NCBI RefSeq assembly: GCF_018919205.1
Contig: NZ_JAHLQN010000001.1
Coordinates: 2,480,001 to 2,544,000 of the forward strand
From: Dysosmobacter acutus
GTDB taxonomy: Bacteria; Bacillota; Clostridia; Oscillospirales; Oscillospiraceae
Length of the DNA: 64,000 nt
Direction: 5' to 3'
Below the pieces are notes generated by a model. That model worked only from the letters and a program-made list of their open reading frames with translations. It was not told the origin of the DNA and searched no databases. A program made the translations under genes and the position numbers. Below, in pieces: positions 51,597 through 61,671 of the stretch; position 1 is the first letter of the stretch; every line of letters begins with the position of its first letter.

Positions 51597-53030
51597 TTAC
51601 ACTCCCTTTTCCGCCTTCTCGTCCACCGTGCCATAGCTGACGTTCTCCGGATGCTCCCCTCTGCGCTGGGCCGGGATAAAGCGGTCCCAGAAATCGTGGA
51701 ACAGGCGGAAAATCTCCTTGTGCTTGGCATAGATGAAGATCAGGGTAATAATCACATAAACCGCGGAGAGGATATCGGTCATAGCCCACAGCGCATCCGC
51801 CTGGATATTGTAGAGCACCACACAGGGCACCATGTAATAGATCATGTAGACCCAGGTGGCCCGGCGGTTGGCCTTGGTGTCGCCAAAGGCATAGTTAACC
51901 GACTTCTCGCAGCTGTAGTACATGCCGATGATGGTGGTCCATGCAAAAATCGTGATGGCAATGGCCATGAACCAGCCGCCGAAATCGCCGTAGGCCACCT
52001 TGAAGGCCACGGTGGTCAGCTGGGCGCTGTCGATCTCCGGATAGTCGATGTAGGCATTGGTCAGGATCAGGGACAGCGCGGTGACGGAGCAGACCACGAT
52101 GGTGTCCAAAAATACCTCGCCCCAGCCCCAGGAGGACTGGCGGACCGGATGATCCGTCTTGGCGGAGGCGTGGGCAATGATGCCGTAGCCGGTTCCGGCG
52201 TCGTTGGAGTAGAGTCCCCGGGCAATGCCGTAGCGGATGGCGTCCCGGACGGTGGCGCCGGCAAAGCCCCCCACCCCGGCCATGGGCGTAAAGGCGCTCT
52301 TGAAGATCAGGCTGAATGCCGCGGGCACCTGAGGCAGGTTCATCAGCAAAATACCAAGGCCGCCCAGGATATAGAGCATGGCCATAAAGGGCACCACCCG
52401 CTCCATGATGAAGGAGATGCGCTTCAGCCCGCCGGCGATGGTCAGCAGGCAGGTGACGCCCAGCACAATGACGGAGATCAGCGGGTCAATGCCGAACCCC
52501 TCCTGAAGGGAACTGGTGACGGACTCCGTCTGGACGCAGCAGGTCCAGGGGCCAAGGATAAAGCAGGCTGCCGACAGGACCACCGCGCCCCGCTTCCAGC
52601 CCAGCGCATTTTTCATCACAAAGGAGCGGTCGCACATGTACTCATCCATGGACTCGCTGTATTTCACCCGGTAACGCTGGCCCAGGATGATCTCGCAGGC
52701 CTTGGTGGACATTCCCAAAAGGCCTGAGACCCACATCCAGAACACGGCGCCCGGCCCTCCGGCCACGATGGCCGTGGCCACGCCGCCGATATTTCCCACG
52801 CCGATGGTATTGGCCATGGCGGTGCAGGCGGCGGCAAAGCCAGAGACCGTGCCGGTCCCCTCTCCCTTCTTGAACATCTTTCCAAAGGTATTTTTGAAGT
52901 GGAAACCGATCTTCCGGAAGTTATACCGGAAGCCAAAGGCAATCGATAAAAAGAGCCCTGTTCCTAAGAGCGCCACCGTCATGGGCGTGCCCCACAGAAA
53001 ATCAGAAATTGCGTACAGAATATCCAGCAT
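51597..53030 (-). CDS. AGCS family sodium/amino-acid symporter
   Basis: The ATG at 53030 gives 477 residues and about 11 helices. Family blocks include NTIGVGNIGGVATAIVAGGPGAVFWMW, GKMFKKGEGTGTVS and the ARGLYSNDAGTGYG loop. AGCS proteins import alanine, glycine or related amino acids with sodium or protons. The pairing with homocysteine S-methyltransferase suggests another substrate such as S-methylmethionine. The C-terminal tail is polar. Confidence 0.9.
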   Translation of the reverse strand: MLDILYAISDFLWGTPMTVALLGTGLFLSIAFGFRYNFRKIGFHFKNTFGKMFKKGEGTGTVSGFAAACTAMANTIGVGNIGGVATAIVAGGPGAVFWMWVSGLLGMSTKACEIILGQRYRVKYSESMDEYMCDRSFVMKNALGWKRGAVVLSAACFILGPWTCCVQTESVTSSLQEGFGIDPLISVIVLGVTCLLTIAGGLKRISFIMERVVPFMAMLYILGGLGILLMNLPQVPAAFSLIFKSAFTPMAGVGGFAGATVRDAIRYGIARGLYSNDAGTGYGIIAHASAKTDHPVRQSSWGWGEVFLDTIVVCSVTALSLILTNAYIDYPEIDSAQLTTVAFKVAYGDFGGWFMAIAITIFAWTTIIGMYYSCEKSVNYAFGDTKANRRATWVYMIYYMVPCVVLYNIQADALWAMTDILSAVYVIITLIFIYAKHKEIFRLFHDFWDRFIPAQRRGEHPENVSYGTVDEKAEKGV

Positions 53031-53226
53031 CCTATTTCCCCTCCCACAACATGCCGGGGCCACACACTTTCCCCGGTCTCAGATTGGTAAAACTTTAGCA
53101 CATTGCTGTGGGATTTGTCAACGGAGCATCTGTCAAAGAATGGCGCTTTTCCCCATCAATTGCTGTCAAAATAGCTGGAAGACTTTCCCCGGGCAGTATC
53201 GACTTCTTCACTCAGTATCAGGCGCG

Positions 53227-53736
53227 CTATTCCGCGCCCAGCGCCTCTTCCAATTTGTTCAGCGCCCTCTTTTCAATGCGGGATACATAGCTTCTGCTGA
53301 TGCCGAACACCTTGGCCACCTCCCGCTGGGTCTGGGGAATTCCGCCCCCCAGGCCGTAGCGCAGGCGGATGATCTGCGCCTCCCGCTCCGTCAGGCACTC
53401 CTGCACCAGATGACGGATTCGTATGCTGTTATCCCGGTCGTGGAGATCCTCCAGCATGGTGTCGTCCACTCCCACCACGTCCATCAGCATGAGGGAATTC
53501 CCGTCCTTGTCCGTCTCTATGGAATCAGAGAGGGACACCTCGCCCTGCAACTTCTTCTGGCTTCTGAAGTACATCAAAATTTCGTTTTCCACGCAGCGGG
53601 CCGCATAGGTGGCCAGCCGCGCGCCTTTAGACGGATCGAAGCTGCTGATCCCCTTGATCAGCCCGATGGTCCCAATGGAAATCAAATCCTCCTGGTCGGC
53701 ATTTTGGGTGTAGTATTTCTTTAACGGAGACAGCAA
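53227..53736 (-). CDS. sigK: Sigma-K, 3' part only (gene split by the inserted element)
   Basis: The frame encodes 169 residues that match the C-terminal three quarters of SigK: EDLISIGTIGLIKGISSFDPSKG (end of region 2.2-2.3), YAARCVENEILMYFRSQKK (2.4), and the region 4 helix-turn-helix TQREVAKVFGISRSYVSRIEKRALNKL. Homology runs up to KKYYTQNADQ and then stops; the next residues (MLSP) and upstream DNA do not continue to the expected LRLVAHVVK. No ribosome site precedes the TTG. It is therefore the 3' half of a split gene, like spoIIIC in Bacillus. SigK drives late mother-cell genes. Confidence 0.87.
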   Translation of the reverse strand: MLSPLKKYYTQNADQEDLISIGTIGLIKGISSFDPSKGARLATYAARCVENEILMYFRSQKKLQGEVSLSDSIETDKDGNSLMLMDVVGVDDTMLEDLHDRDNSIRIRHLVQECLTEREAQIIRLRYGLGGGIPQTQREVAKVFGISRSYVSRIEKRALNKLEEALGAE

Positions 53737-53876
53737 AAGGAGAAAACCTCTGGAAATTCAGTGGACAAGCCTGTTTCCGAGATTTTAACCGAAAGATATT
53801 ATATTGCTACACAATCATGCTGTAAAAGGTTAAGAAAGTAAAAATGGTGGCTAAATTACTCGAGTATGAATACTTG

Positions 53877-53915
53877 AAAAGGCCAGCGGATACATCATAT
53901 ATCCGCTGGCCTTTT
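53877..53915. terminator. Terminator of the hsd operon
   Basis: Perfect 16-bp arms (AAAAGGCCAGCGGATA and its complement) flank a 7-base loop with A/T runs at both ends, just past the hsdR stop. Confidence 0.88.
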
Positions 53916-53942
53916 CAGCTAAATATCATTTGATCCTTCTGA

Positions 53943-56900
53943 TCAGGCTACCGCATTGGCATTGATGGACTCGATTACTTTGCGGACTTTCATCCAGACA
54001 TTCATATCCGTGAAAATCTCAACAACGCTGCCGTGAGCGGTAAAAGGCGTGTCTTGCAGTACGGACAGGTCTTTCATCAGTCCATTCCTGACAATATAAT
54101 TGATAATTTGATTCACGAAGTAGCTCTGCCTCTGGTCCAAATTCACATCGCCTAAATACTGTGAGAACGCTGCCTTCGCCGCGTTCATGTCCAGGCCCAC
54201 GATCTCACGAACCAGCTCCCCCAACGGCTTGGCGCCGTATTCCCGCTGATATTCCTCTTTTGTTCCGACCTCACTCCAGAGGATGCGTTCCAACTGCTCC
54301 ACATCCTGCTCAGTCAGCGGCTGATTGCTGTGAAGCTTGGCGATGACCAGCTCATCCTGATGCTGACGAATATAGTAATTCACTTTTTTCTTGTAGCTGT
54401 CCAAGTCGTGACTTTCCAGCTCCGACTCATGCCATTCCATGGACACAATCTCGTCTGCCAAATCAGTCTCTACAAAATGCCGTTCTTTCAAGGGTATATA
54501 CTTGATCAGGTCACGCATAGCCTCTCGGATCTGTTCAAATTCGTTGATCCCAGCGGATTCCACATAGTCAGTGTGGAGGAGCTGATCTAAAAATGCTTTC
54601 TGTGTATTGATGGCTGGAATATTCGATACATCGGCCACTGCCCTGATTTTTTTCATCAAGTCCTTTCTGGCCTTCGTATATGTCTTACCAACCAGATAAG
54701 CCAGTTCGATCCCATACATCAAAGAGTCGAATTGGACCGCAGTGGCCTCGTCCGTACTGGGCGGCAGGAGCGGAGCCAGTTCTTCCAGTTGAAGGGTATT
54801 CTCATAAGTCAGGGCCGTATAAGCCTCCGGATCTGAGAACCGCTCCACATACCGCAGATGCTGGCGCACAGCAAAACCGCCCAATTCTCTAAGACCTCGC
54901 ACCGCATTCAACAACTCAGCTACCAAGTTCTTCCGAAAGGCCGCGAGTTCTTCAGTCTGATACTCCAGCTCCTGAAGACGGAGGACAATCTGCGACTTCA
55001 AGTTAAAAATTCTCTCCTGCAATGATGTCTGGAGGGCCGCCTCCTTGCCTTTGGGATTGACGCGGAAGAACGCAAAGTTATCGCAGAAATCAAAAATATA
55101 GAAACATTCCTTATCTTTTCCGTCCAGCAATCCCGGGCATAGGCGGGTTCCGCGGCCAATCATCTGCCAAAACTTGGACTTGCTCATGACCTTCTTGAAA
55201 AATACCAGGTTGACAATATCCCGTACATCAATTCCTGTATCCAGCATGTCCACGGAGATTGCAATTTGAGGCAGCTTGTCCGGCGTGGAAAACTCGTCAA
55301 TCGCACTTTGTGCATAGTTGGTATAGTTGTCAATAACCCTTGCCCAGCCTACACAGGCGGGATATTCCCGGTTAAATACCTCACAAATTTTTTCGGCATG
55401 ACGGTGATTCTTCGCGAAAATAATTGTTTTTCCCAGTTTGTTTCCATAATCCACCCGGATGCCCTGCGTCATCAAAATATCCAGGGCCTTACGGATGGTA
55501 TCCTCGTTAAAGACCCACTCGTTGAGGGCCGCGCTTTCAATCCGGTCCGGCAGATCGCCGTTTTCATCGGTAAACGAGTCCTCATACTGTTCCCTGTCAT
55601 CGGCGGAAAGCTCGTCGTAGGCAATGCCCTTGCTTGGAAACTTCAAGGTGGTCTCAAGGCTGCGGAAATCCACCAGATAGCCGTCCTGCACTGCTTGGTC
55701 CAGCTCATACCCATAGGTGGGCACGCCCTCCTCCAACTCAAAAATGCCATATGTATTCTTGTCGATCTCATCCCGGGGCGTGGCGGTAAGGCCCACCAGA
55801 TGGGCGTCGAAGTAGTTGAAAATATCCTGATATTTGCGGTAAATACTGCGGTGGGCCTCGTCCACGATAATCAGATCGAAGTGCCCCACCGTAAAGAGCT
55901 TTCCGCCGGCCTCGTCCCGTACGTCGTCGATGCATCCCATCATGGTCTGGTAGGTGGAGAAAACCGCCCGTGCCGAGACATGCTCTTTGTCCTCACACAG
56001 GTTTATAACGGATAGGTCCGGCAGAAAATTGGTGAAGGCCCGTTTGGCTTGGGTAACCAAGCTGTTGCGGTCGGCCAGAAAAAGCACGTTTTTCACCCAG
56101 CCGTGGCGCAACAGCACGTCCACCAAAGAGATGACCGTCCGGGTCTTGCCCGAGCCGGTGGCCATAACCAGCAGGGCTTTGCGGCGGTTTTCCCGGTCAA
56201 ATGCCTCACACACCGCCCGGATCGCTTCCTTCTGGTAGTAGTAGTCGGAGATGGCGTTGCTGATTTGGATGTCATCCAAGTGTGTACGGATGGTGAGCTT
56301 GTTGAACTCTTTCTCCAAATCCCGCTTGGCGTAGATGCCGGACACCGGACGCTCGTTGTAATAGCGGTCGTTCCAGATACGGGTATCAAAACCGTTGGAC
56401 AGGAAGATGACGGGTCTGCGGCCAAACTTCTGCTCCAGCAAATCCGCGTACAGCTTTGCCTGCTGCCGCCCCACAGCCACATCCTTACAGGTGCGCTTCG
56501 CCTCCAGCACCGCTAAGGGTCTGCCGTCGCTGCCAAAAAGCACATAGTCGGCAAAGCCCTCGCCGGACTTGCTGGGCATCCCCTCCAGGGGATATTCGGA
56601 AATCCAGTCCACGCCCTCGGTCCAGTCCGCATCCTGGAGCATGGTGTCGATGTAGCGCTTGCGGGTTTCATACTCGGTAAGGTCCAGGGGCTTGGAGACA
56701 TAGTTTTTCTCCTGCTCGGTCCGCCGGGCAGTGAGCTGGGCGCGGAGGCTCTCGTTCTCTGCCATGAGTGCTTTAAGATCCACCTCGGGCGTAGTGGTTG
56801 GCGCGGCGGTCGGGGCGGGGGCCTCCAGCAGGGATTTGTCGAACTCCCTGGGCTGATAGCCTGAGCTGTAACAGCAGGCCACAAAATCCATGAAGTAGAA

Positions 56901-57245
56901 TAGGTTTTCCAAGGCCAGCTGGGCCTGTCCCTTTGAGAGCTTCTGCGCGCTGTGGGCGGCCACGTTGCCCATCTTGCGGATGCTGTCCATCCGCCGCCAC
57001 AGGTTCCGGTCGTCCAGTAGGTCTTGAAACTCCCGGGTGTTCATCAGGCTGACCAAGTTGTCCTGATAGGGCATGGCCAGGCCCTCATCCACCGAGTATA
57101 TCCACTTGACGGCAAACTCCAGAGCCCGCCGACAGTTCAGCACACAGGTGGGCACATCGATCTGATAGACCCGCTCGGCTGCGATGGCCGCATTGGCAAA
57201 GGCGGAGAACTGAGCGTCAGATTTGAGGAAGTCGAAATTGGTCAT
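53943..57245 (-). CDS. hsdR: Type I restriction enzyme R subunit (HsdR)
   Basis: The 1100-residue protein starts with a DUF4145-like helical domain (about 5-130), then the HsdR nuclease domain with the E-x-K site in GRPLAVLEAKRTC. The SF2 helicase motor follows: Walker A in VMATGSGKTRTV, Walker B in IIVDEAHRSIY, and TATPRDEID. The RecA2 part and C-terminal domain continue to the end (GRGTRLCPG at motif VI). It translocates and cuts DNA that lacks the system's methylation. It is last in hsdM-hsdS-hsdR and looks intact. Confidence 0.95.
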   Translation of the reverse strand: MTNFDFLKSDAQFSAFANAAIAAERVYQIDVPTCVLNCRRALEFAVKWIYSVDEGLAMPYQDNLVSLMNTREFQDLLDDRNLWRRMDSIRKMGNVAAHSAQKLSKGQAQLALENLFYFMDFVACCYSSGYQPREFDKSLLEAPAPTAAPTTTPEVDLKALMAENESLRAQLTARRTEQEKNYVSKPLDLTEYETRKRYIDTMLQDADWTEGVDWISEYPLEGMPSKSGEGFADYVLFGSDGRPLAVLEAKRTCKDVAVGRQQAKLYADLLEQKFGRRPVIFLSNGFDTRIWNDRYYNERPVSGIYAKRDLEKEFNKLTIRTHLDDIQISNAISDYYYQKEAIRAVCEAFDRENRRKALLVMATGSGKTRTVISLVDVLLRHGWVKNVLFLADRNSLVTQAKRAFTNFLPDLSVINLCEDKEHVSARAVFSTYQTMMGCIDDVRDEAGGKLFTVGHFDLIIVDEAHRSIYRKYQDIFNYFDAHLVGLTATPRDEIDKNTYGIFELEEGVPTYGYELDQAVQDGYLVDFRSLETTLKFPSKGIAYDELSADDREQYEDSFTDENGDLPDRIESAALNEWVFNEDTIRKALDILMTQGIRVDYGNKLGKTIIFAKNHRHAEKICEVFNREYPACVGWARVIDNYTNYAQSAIDEFSTPDKLPQIAISVDMLDTGIDVRDIVNLVFFKKVMSKSKFWQMIGRGTRLCPGLLDGKDKECFYIFDFCDNFAFFRVNPKGKEAALQTSLQERIFNLKSQIVLRLQELEYQTEELAAFRKNLVAELLNAVRGLRELGGFAVRQHLRYVERFSDPEAYTALTYENTLQLEELAPLLPPSTDEATAVQFDSLMYGIELAYLVGKTYTKARKDLMKKIRAVADVSNIPAINTQKAFLDQLLHTDYVESAGINEFEQIREAMRDLIKYIPLKERHFVETDLADEIVSMEWHESELESHDLDSYKKKVNYYIRQHQDELVIAKLHSNQPLTEQDVEQLERILWSEVGTKEEYQREYGAKPLGELVREIVGLDMNAAKAAFSQYLGDVNLDQRQSYFVNQIINYIVRNGLMKDLSVLQDTPFTAHGSVVEIFTDMNVWMKVRKVIESINANAVA

Positions 57246-57256
57246 GTGATATCACC

Positions 57257-58372
57257 TCACCCAAAATATTGCTGCATGAGGGCTTTCTTTAGGGTTTCCA
57301 ATTGATCGAGGCTCTTTTGAATGGCTAATTTTGATTTGTCAGTCCGTTCGACAAAGGAAATAAATTCCTTTTGTAGTTCTATGGGCGGTACCATTAGCTT
57401 CAATGTATTGATCGCGTTAAAATTAAGTCCAGCTTTTACAGCACTTTGATTTTTTGCTTGGAACTGGCTTTTTCCAGCTTCGCTCTCCATGTAATATGCA
57501 ACATACAAAGGGCATATTGCGGCTTTGTTTAACCTGATGCAGGTCAGATGCTGATTTATATAAGCACCATGCTCTGCAATTTCTTTTAAAACAACGCCAG
57601 TTCTTCCTAAATCTGCCGTGATGCTAATCAACAAATCGCCTTCTTGAACTTTTGTACGTCTTGCTTCTGCATTATCAGGTGGCACAATATGTTGAACATC
57701 ATTAAGAGTAATTTTACAATTTTTTACATTTTTAATTGTAATAAAGTATTCGCCTTCATTGGTAAAGTACTTTGCCCAGCCACGCGATCCAGATGTGAGA
57801 AATTCAATAAATTCTGATAACTCACGAATCGGCCATCCTATTGGGTTTGCTACGGGATCGCCAAACAGTTCAATAAATCGGGATTTGACCAACTCATCCA
57901 GTTTGGTAAGTTGCTGAAGACGTTTTATAATCAGACTACCTACTGCATTTAGTTGAGAGACAATTATTTTTTGTTCTTCCAATACAGGATAGGAAATTTG
58001 CATTTTTCTCATATCTGATTGTGTCAGCTTTTGACGAGTCGCTCCGTTAATGAGATTACTTACGTCATAAAACATCAATGAGTAACACAAATAATCAACG
58101 TCAAGCCCTGGTTTAGGCTTTAAAACATGCGCATGATTATTTACCCAGCATTTTCCTGATGCTCTATAAGCAATAGGTCTCTCTTTTGAGCAAAAATTTC
58201 CTCCATCTTCTGCAAGTAAAACCAAATCATCATCAAAAATGTAATCTGCCACATAATCTTGAATCCCGTTTGCCCCCAAATAAGGATATGGTCCAGCCTT
58301 TCTATTTGAAGCTGTGATTGGAATACGTCTACTATCCAAGATTTCACAAACATCTTCTATATAGACTCTCAT
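57257..58372 (-). CDS. hsdS: Type I restriction enzyme specificity subunit (HsdS)
   Basis: The 371-residue protein has two target-recognition domains, about 1-165 and 185-360. Each ends in a conserved helix (ISYPVLEEQKIIVSQLNAVGSL and LMVPPIELQKEFISFVERTD). It is plainly AT-richer than its neighbours, as common for fast-changing hsdS genes. The ATG overlaps the hsdM stop. The two domains set the bipartite DNA site; that site cannot be read from sequence alone. Confidence 0.94.
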   Translation of the reverse strand: MRVYIEDVCEILDSRRIPITASNRKAGPYPYLGANGIQDYVADYIFDDDLVLLAEDGGNFCSKERPIAYRASGKCWVNNHAHVLKPKPGLDVDYLCYSLMFYDVSNLINGATRQKLTQSDMRKMQISYPVLEEQKIIVSQLNAVGSLIIKRLQQLTKLDELVKSRFIELFGDPVANPIGWPIRELSEFIEFLTSGSRGWAKYFTNEGEYFITIKNVKNCKITLNDVQHIVPPDNAEARRTKVQEGDLLISITADLGRTGVVLKEIAEHGAYINQHLTCIRLNKAAICPLYVAYYMESEAGKSQFQAKNQSAVKAGLNFNAINTLKLMVPPIELQKEFISFVERTDKSKLAIQKSLDQLETLKKALMQQYFG

Positions 58373-59871
58373 AGCATCCCCTCCAACTCCTCCAGGCCCT
58401 TGGTGATCTCCATCTCCAGTTTATGGAGGTCCTCCAAAATTTCCTGGGTAGAGGGGTACTCCTCGGGTACGTACTCCACCTGCTTATACTTGTTGATGGA
58501 CAAATCGTAGCCGTTGTCCACGATCTCCTGCAGGGACACCAGGAAGGACTGCTCCGTGCGGGCGCGTTTCTTCTCCCCATCTAAGTCTTGAAACCGGGCA
58601 ATGATGTCAGGAATGTCGTTCTCCTGCACCTCGACGCGCTTATCATCCAGACTAAAACCGTCGGACTTCATGTTGTAGAACCACACCTCATCCGTGCCGC
58701 CGTGTCCGGTCTTAGTGAAGACCAATACGGCGGTAGACACGCCGGCGTAGGGCTTGAACACGCCGGAGGGCATGGAGATCACCGCCTCCAACCTGTTTTT
58801 TTCAATCAGTTCCTTGCGGATGGCCTTATGGGCGGTGGAGGAGCCGAAGAGCACCCCGTCGGGCACGATGCAGGCGCACCGCCCGCCCACTTTCAGCATC
58901 CGCAGGAAAAGCGCCAGATATAGCAGCTCTGTTTTCTTCGTCTTGCAGACCTTCAACAAATCTGTCGCCACAATGTCATAGTCCAAGCTGCCTTTAAACG
59001 GGGGATTGGCCCAAATTTTTGTGTATTTTTCTGTGTCCGTGTTCTGGTCGGAAAGGCTGTCCCGATATGCAATCTGGGGATTAGCAACGCCGTGCATCAT
59101 CAGGTTCATAGCTCCGATGCGCAGCATGGTGCGGTCCATATCATAGCCGGTAAACATTGTGTTATGATACTGCTTCTTTTTCTCATCGTCATACGCCAGT
59201 TCATCATGGTAATGTTCCTGAAGATACTCTCCCACAGCCACCAGAAAACCGGCGGTGCCAAAGGCGGGGTCGCAGATGATGTCGCCCGGTTCTGGCTGAA
59301 GCAGCTCCACCATCATTTTGATGATGTGCCTCGGCGTGCGGAACTGTCCGTTGGTGCCTGCCGTGGAGAGCTTTGAAAGCAGATACTCATACAGGTCGCC
59401 ACGCACATCCGCTTTCTTTTCCTTCTCTTTCAGTACAGTATCATAAATTCCATCCATTTGATCCACGATCTGGCTCAATTTCTGAGCGGTAGGCACCATA
59501 AAAATAGCGTCCGCCATATAGGTGGCGTAGGCGCTGTCCTTATCGGGGTGGAGGTTTTTAATAAATGGGAACACGCCATTTTGGACGATTTCAAACATGG
59601 CGGCGGCAGGCAGGTCATGGAAAACGGACCACTTAAACTGGGTACCGGGCATTTGTTTCTCCCCGACGGTGAATTCCCCGTCAAAGACACTGGTATATTT
59701 CTGGTCCAGCATCAAAGCCTCTTTGGAGCGGAGGCTATCTGTATCGTCCAGATCGCGGATAAACATTAAATAGGTAATCTGCTCAATGACTGTCAGCGGA
59801 TTGGTCAGTCCGCCGGTCCAAAAGGTCTCCCAAAGGCTGTCTATTTTGTGTTTTAATTCTCCGGTAATCAT
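58369..59871 (-). CDS. hsdM: Type I restriction-modification methyltransferase (HsdM)
   Basis: The 500-residue protein has the N-terminal helical domain (about 5-140) and an N6-adenine methyltransferase core. It carries the SAM site [16 protein letters not shown] and catalytic NPPF in [15 protein letters not shown] late block, [15 protein letters not shown], is also typical. It modifies adenine in the host's own sites and forms the M2S complex with HsdS. The gene heads the hsd operon; an AT-rich gap of 94 bp separates it from the DUF4143 gene. Confidence 0.95.
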   Translation of the reverse strand: MITGELKHKIDSLWETFWTGGLTNPLTVIEQITYLMFIRDLDDTDSLRSKEALMLDQKYTSVFDGEFTVGEKQMPGTQFKWSVFHDLPAAAMFEIVQNGVFPFIKNLHPDKDSAYATYMADAIFMVPTAQKLSQIVDQMDGIYDTVLKEKEKKADVRGDLYEYLLSKLSTAGTNGQFRTPRHIIKMMVELLQPEPGDIICDPAFGTAGFLVAVGEYLQEHYHDELAYDDEKKKQYHNTMFTGYDMDRTMLRIGAMNLMMHGVANPQIAYRDSLSDQNTDTEKYTKIWANPPFKGSLDYDIVATDLLKVCKTKKTELLYLALFLRMLKVGGRCACIVPDGVLFGSSTAHKAIRKELIEKNRLEAVISMPSGVFKPYAGVSTAVLVFTKTGHGGTDEVWFYNMKSDGFSLDDKRVEVQENDIPDIIARFQDLDGEKKRARTEQSFLVSLQEIVDNGYDLSINKYKQVEYVPEEYPSTQEILEDLHKLEMEITKGLEELEGML

Positions 59872-59965
59872 AATACAGTAAAATCTCCTGTCTTTACTTT
59901 ATATAGGACATTTTCTCATGAAGTACATTTATTATAGCACAAATTTTGGTTAGCGAAATGATACC

Positions 59966-61270
59966 CTAACCGCGTGCTATTGTTTCCACTGCCCATAGCG
60001 GCAAGTTCAGCAACCAGTCCTCTTGTCTATACTCCGTCATAGAAGTTCGAATGGATAATTGGGGCTTAAACTTTTCTCGATACACCTTTAAACTTTTGGC
60101 TTGTAGATTGACTTCTGCCTTAACCTCAACTGGAATCACATCGCTACCATTATCAATCACGAAGTCCACTTCCGCTGTTCCGCGCTCGGCCGTCCAGTAG
60201 TAGATATTCAATCCTTTGATTGTTTTCAGTTGCTGAAGCACATACTGCTCCGTTAAGGCGCCCTTGAATTCATTAAACAGTACATTGCCGTCCAAAAGAA
60301 CATCTTGCCGCAGGCCCACCATGCAGGACAGCAGTCCAACATCTAAGAGGAACAACTTAAACGCTTTCAAATCCTCATAGGCTTTCAGCGGTAGGTTAGG
60401 AGCAGACACCCGGTGGACCTTATGAACGAGCCCGCAGTCGGTGAGCCATAGCATGGCCAGCTCGTATTCCTTCGCTCTGGCACCCTCTTTAATGAGGCCA
60501 TAAATGAACTTTTTATTCTCTTTGGCCAGTTGCGCCGGGATACTGTTCCAAAGCATCCGTATACGGGGGACTACCTCATTGGGAGCATGCTTGGAGAAAT
60601 CCTGCTCGTAGGCGGCCAAAATGCGCTGCTGGATCTCCCGCGCCTCGTTAAAGTCCCGGTTGTCCGCAAAGGCCTGCACCACTTCCGGCATTCCACCCAC
60701 ATAGTAGTAGTGTTTCAGCATGTCGATATAGTCTTGCCTAAAGGTAGAGGCCATCTCAAAATCACCTCTTTGCAACAGGTCCACATACTGCTCCTTGCCC
60801 ATAGCCATCATAAACTCAAAGAAAGACAGCGGATAGAGATCGAGAAACTCTACCTTGCCCACAGGAAAGGATGTGCCGGGATGGAGTGCCACCCCCAACA
60901 AGGAACCGGCGCAGATGATTTGATACTGCGGCGCATCCTCGTTAAAGTATTTGAGCGCTGCAAGCGCCTGGGGCACCTCCTGCACCTCATCAAAAATGAG
61001 CAGGGTACTGTCTGCGTCGATTTTCTGCCCAGCATACAACTCCAGTCCGGTGACAATTCGTTCAACCGAAAAGCTGCCTCCAAAAAGCAGTTTCATTCGC
61101 TCGTTGTTGTCAAAATTGATATATATAGTATGAGCATACGCCGTGGCACCAAATTCCTTCATCAGCCACGTTTTGCCAACCTGGCGGGCGCCTCGGATAA
61201 TGAGTGGTTTGCGTCGTTTTTTCGCTTTCCACTTCTCAAGCTCCTTCATTGCAGATCGAAACATGAGCAC
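59966..61270 (-). CDS. AAA ATPase with DUF4143 domain
   Basis: The 434-residue protein has Walker A in IIRGARQVGKTWLMKEFG, Walker B in LLIFDEVQEVPQAL and sensor-1 in IICAGSLLGVAL. A DUF4143 C-terminal half carries the nuclease-like pattern WTAERGTAEVDFVIDNGSDVIPVEVKAE. Members are common beside defence and mobile genes but of unclear role; some resemble antitoxin-like or restriction accessory factors. It is on the same strand, upstream of hsdM, in the element. Confidence 0.88.
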   Translation of the reverse strand: MLMFRSAMKELEKWKAKKRRKPLIIRGARQVGKTWLMKEFGATAYAHTIYINFDNNERMKLLFGGSFSVERIVTGLELYAGQKIDADSTLLIFDEVQEVPQALAALKYFNEDAPQYQIICAGSLLGVALHPGTSFPVGKVEFLDLYPLSFFEFMMAMGKEQYVDLLQRGDFEMASTFRQDYIDMLKHYYYVGGMPEVVQAFADNRDFNEAREIQQRILAAYEQDFSKHAPNEVVPRIRMLWNSIPAQLAKENKKFIYGLIKEGARAKEYELAMLWLTDCGLVHKVHRVSAPNLPLKAYEDLKAFKLFLLDVGLLSCMVGLRQDVLLDGNVLFNEFKGALTEQYVLQQLKTIKGLNIYYWTAERGTAEVDFVIDNGSDVIPVEVKAEVNLQAKSLKVYREKFKPQLSIRTSMTEYRQEDWLLNLPLWAVETIARG

Positions 61271-61456
61271 ATCACCTCACATCGGTTTATTCTCGTTGTT
61301 TCCAGTGTACCACAGATTTACAAAAAATCAAACGACTTTTGGATGAATATTTTCATTTTTTCAAACCAAAACACGCAGATTGCAGCATTGATTCTAAAAT
61401 AGGCAATAAAAAAACACCATCTCTCGTGGTGTAATGGTCGATATGAAATATGATGG

Positions 61457-61482
61457 GGGTTCGAGTCCCGTCACTCGCACCA
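61457..61482 (+). pseudogene. tRNA-Leu 3'-end fragment (attachment-site scar)
   Basis: The 26 bases match the T-arm, acceptor strand and CCA of the tRNA-Leu (GAG) gene at 30115-30199 except one base. The upstream sequence shows no matching acceptor strand, D-arm or anticodon stem, so it is not a working tRNA. Such tRNA ends mark integration sites of tyrosine-integrase elements. Confidence 0.65.
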
Positions 61483-61549
61483 TGTAGACGTAGCTTCTTT
61501 TTCGCAACAAGAACTCCGGAATCTGGTTTGTGCTCCATCTCTCTTTGCG

Positions 61550-61590
61550 CCGCTGAATCCTTCTTGCACAAGGGTTCGGCGGTCTTTTTT
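61550..61590 (+). terminator. Terminator downstream of the tRNA scar
   Basis: A 13-bp stem with two G-T pairs (CCGCTGAATCCTT against AAGGGTTCGGCGG) is followed by TCTTTTTT. It may be the original tRNA terminator carried with the scar. Confidence 0.8.
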
Positions 61591-61671
61591 GTCCACGTGC
61601 TTCCGGAACGTCCGGATGACACTTCCTCTCATTTTAAGAGAAGAAACTATTAAAATCTGTTTTTAGAACCC

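Larger units (their letters stand above)
61271..61671. other. Intergenic region with tRNA 3'-end scar and terminator
   Basis: No protein gene is supported in these 401 bp. The left part is AT-rich (probable promoter of the DUF4143 gene). It contains a tRNA 3' end (61457-61482) and a strong plus-strand terminator (61550-61590). Confidence 0.6.

Noticed and set aside
53737-53942. Attachment core of the sigK element
   Set aside because: The junction can be placed only to about 10 bp because the other end lies outside the window; no repeat could be confirmed.
61430-61482. Complete tRNA gene around the scar
   Set aside because: TGGTGTAATGG upstream looks like a D-arm, but there is no acceptor partner for CACTCGC and no anticodon stem, and the T-stem has mismatches.
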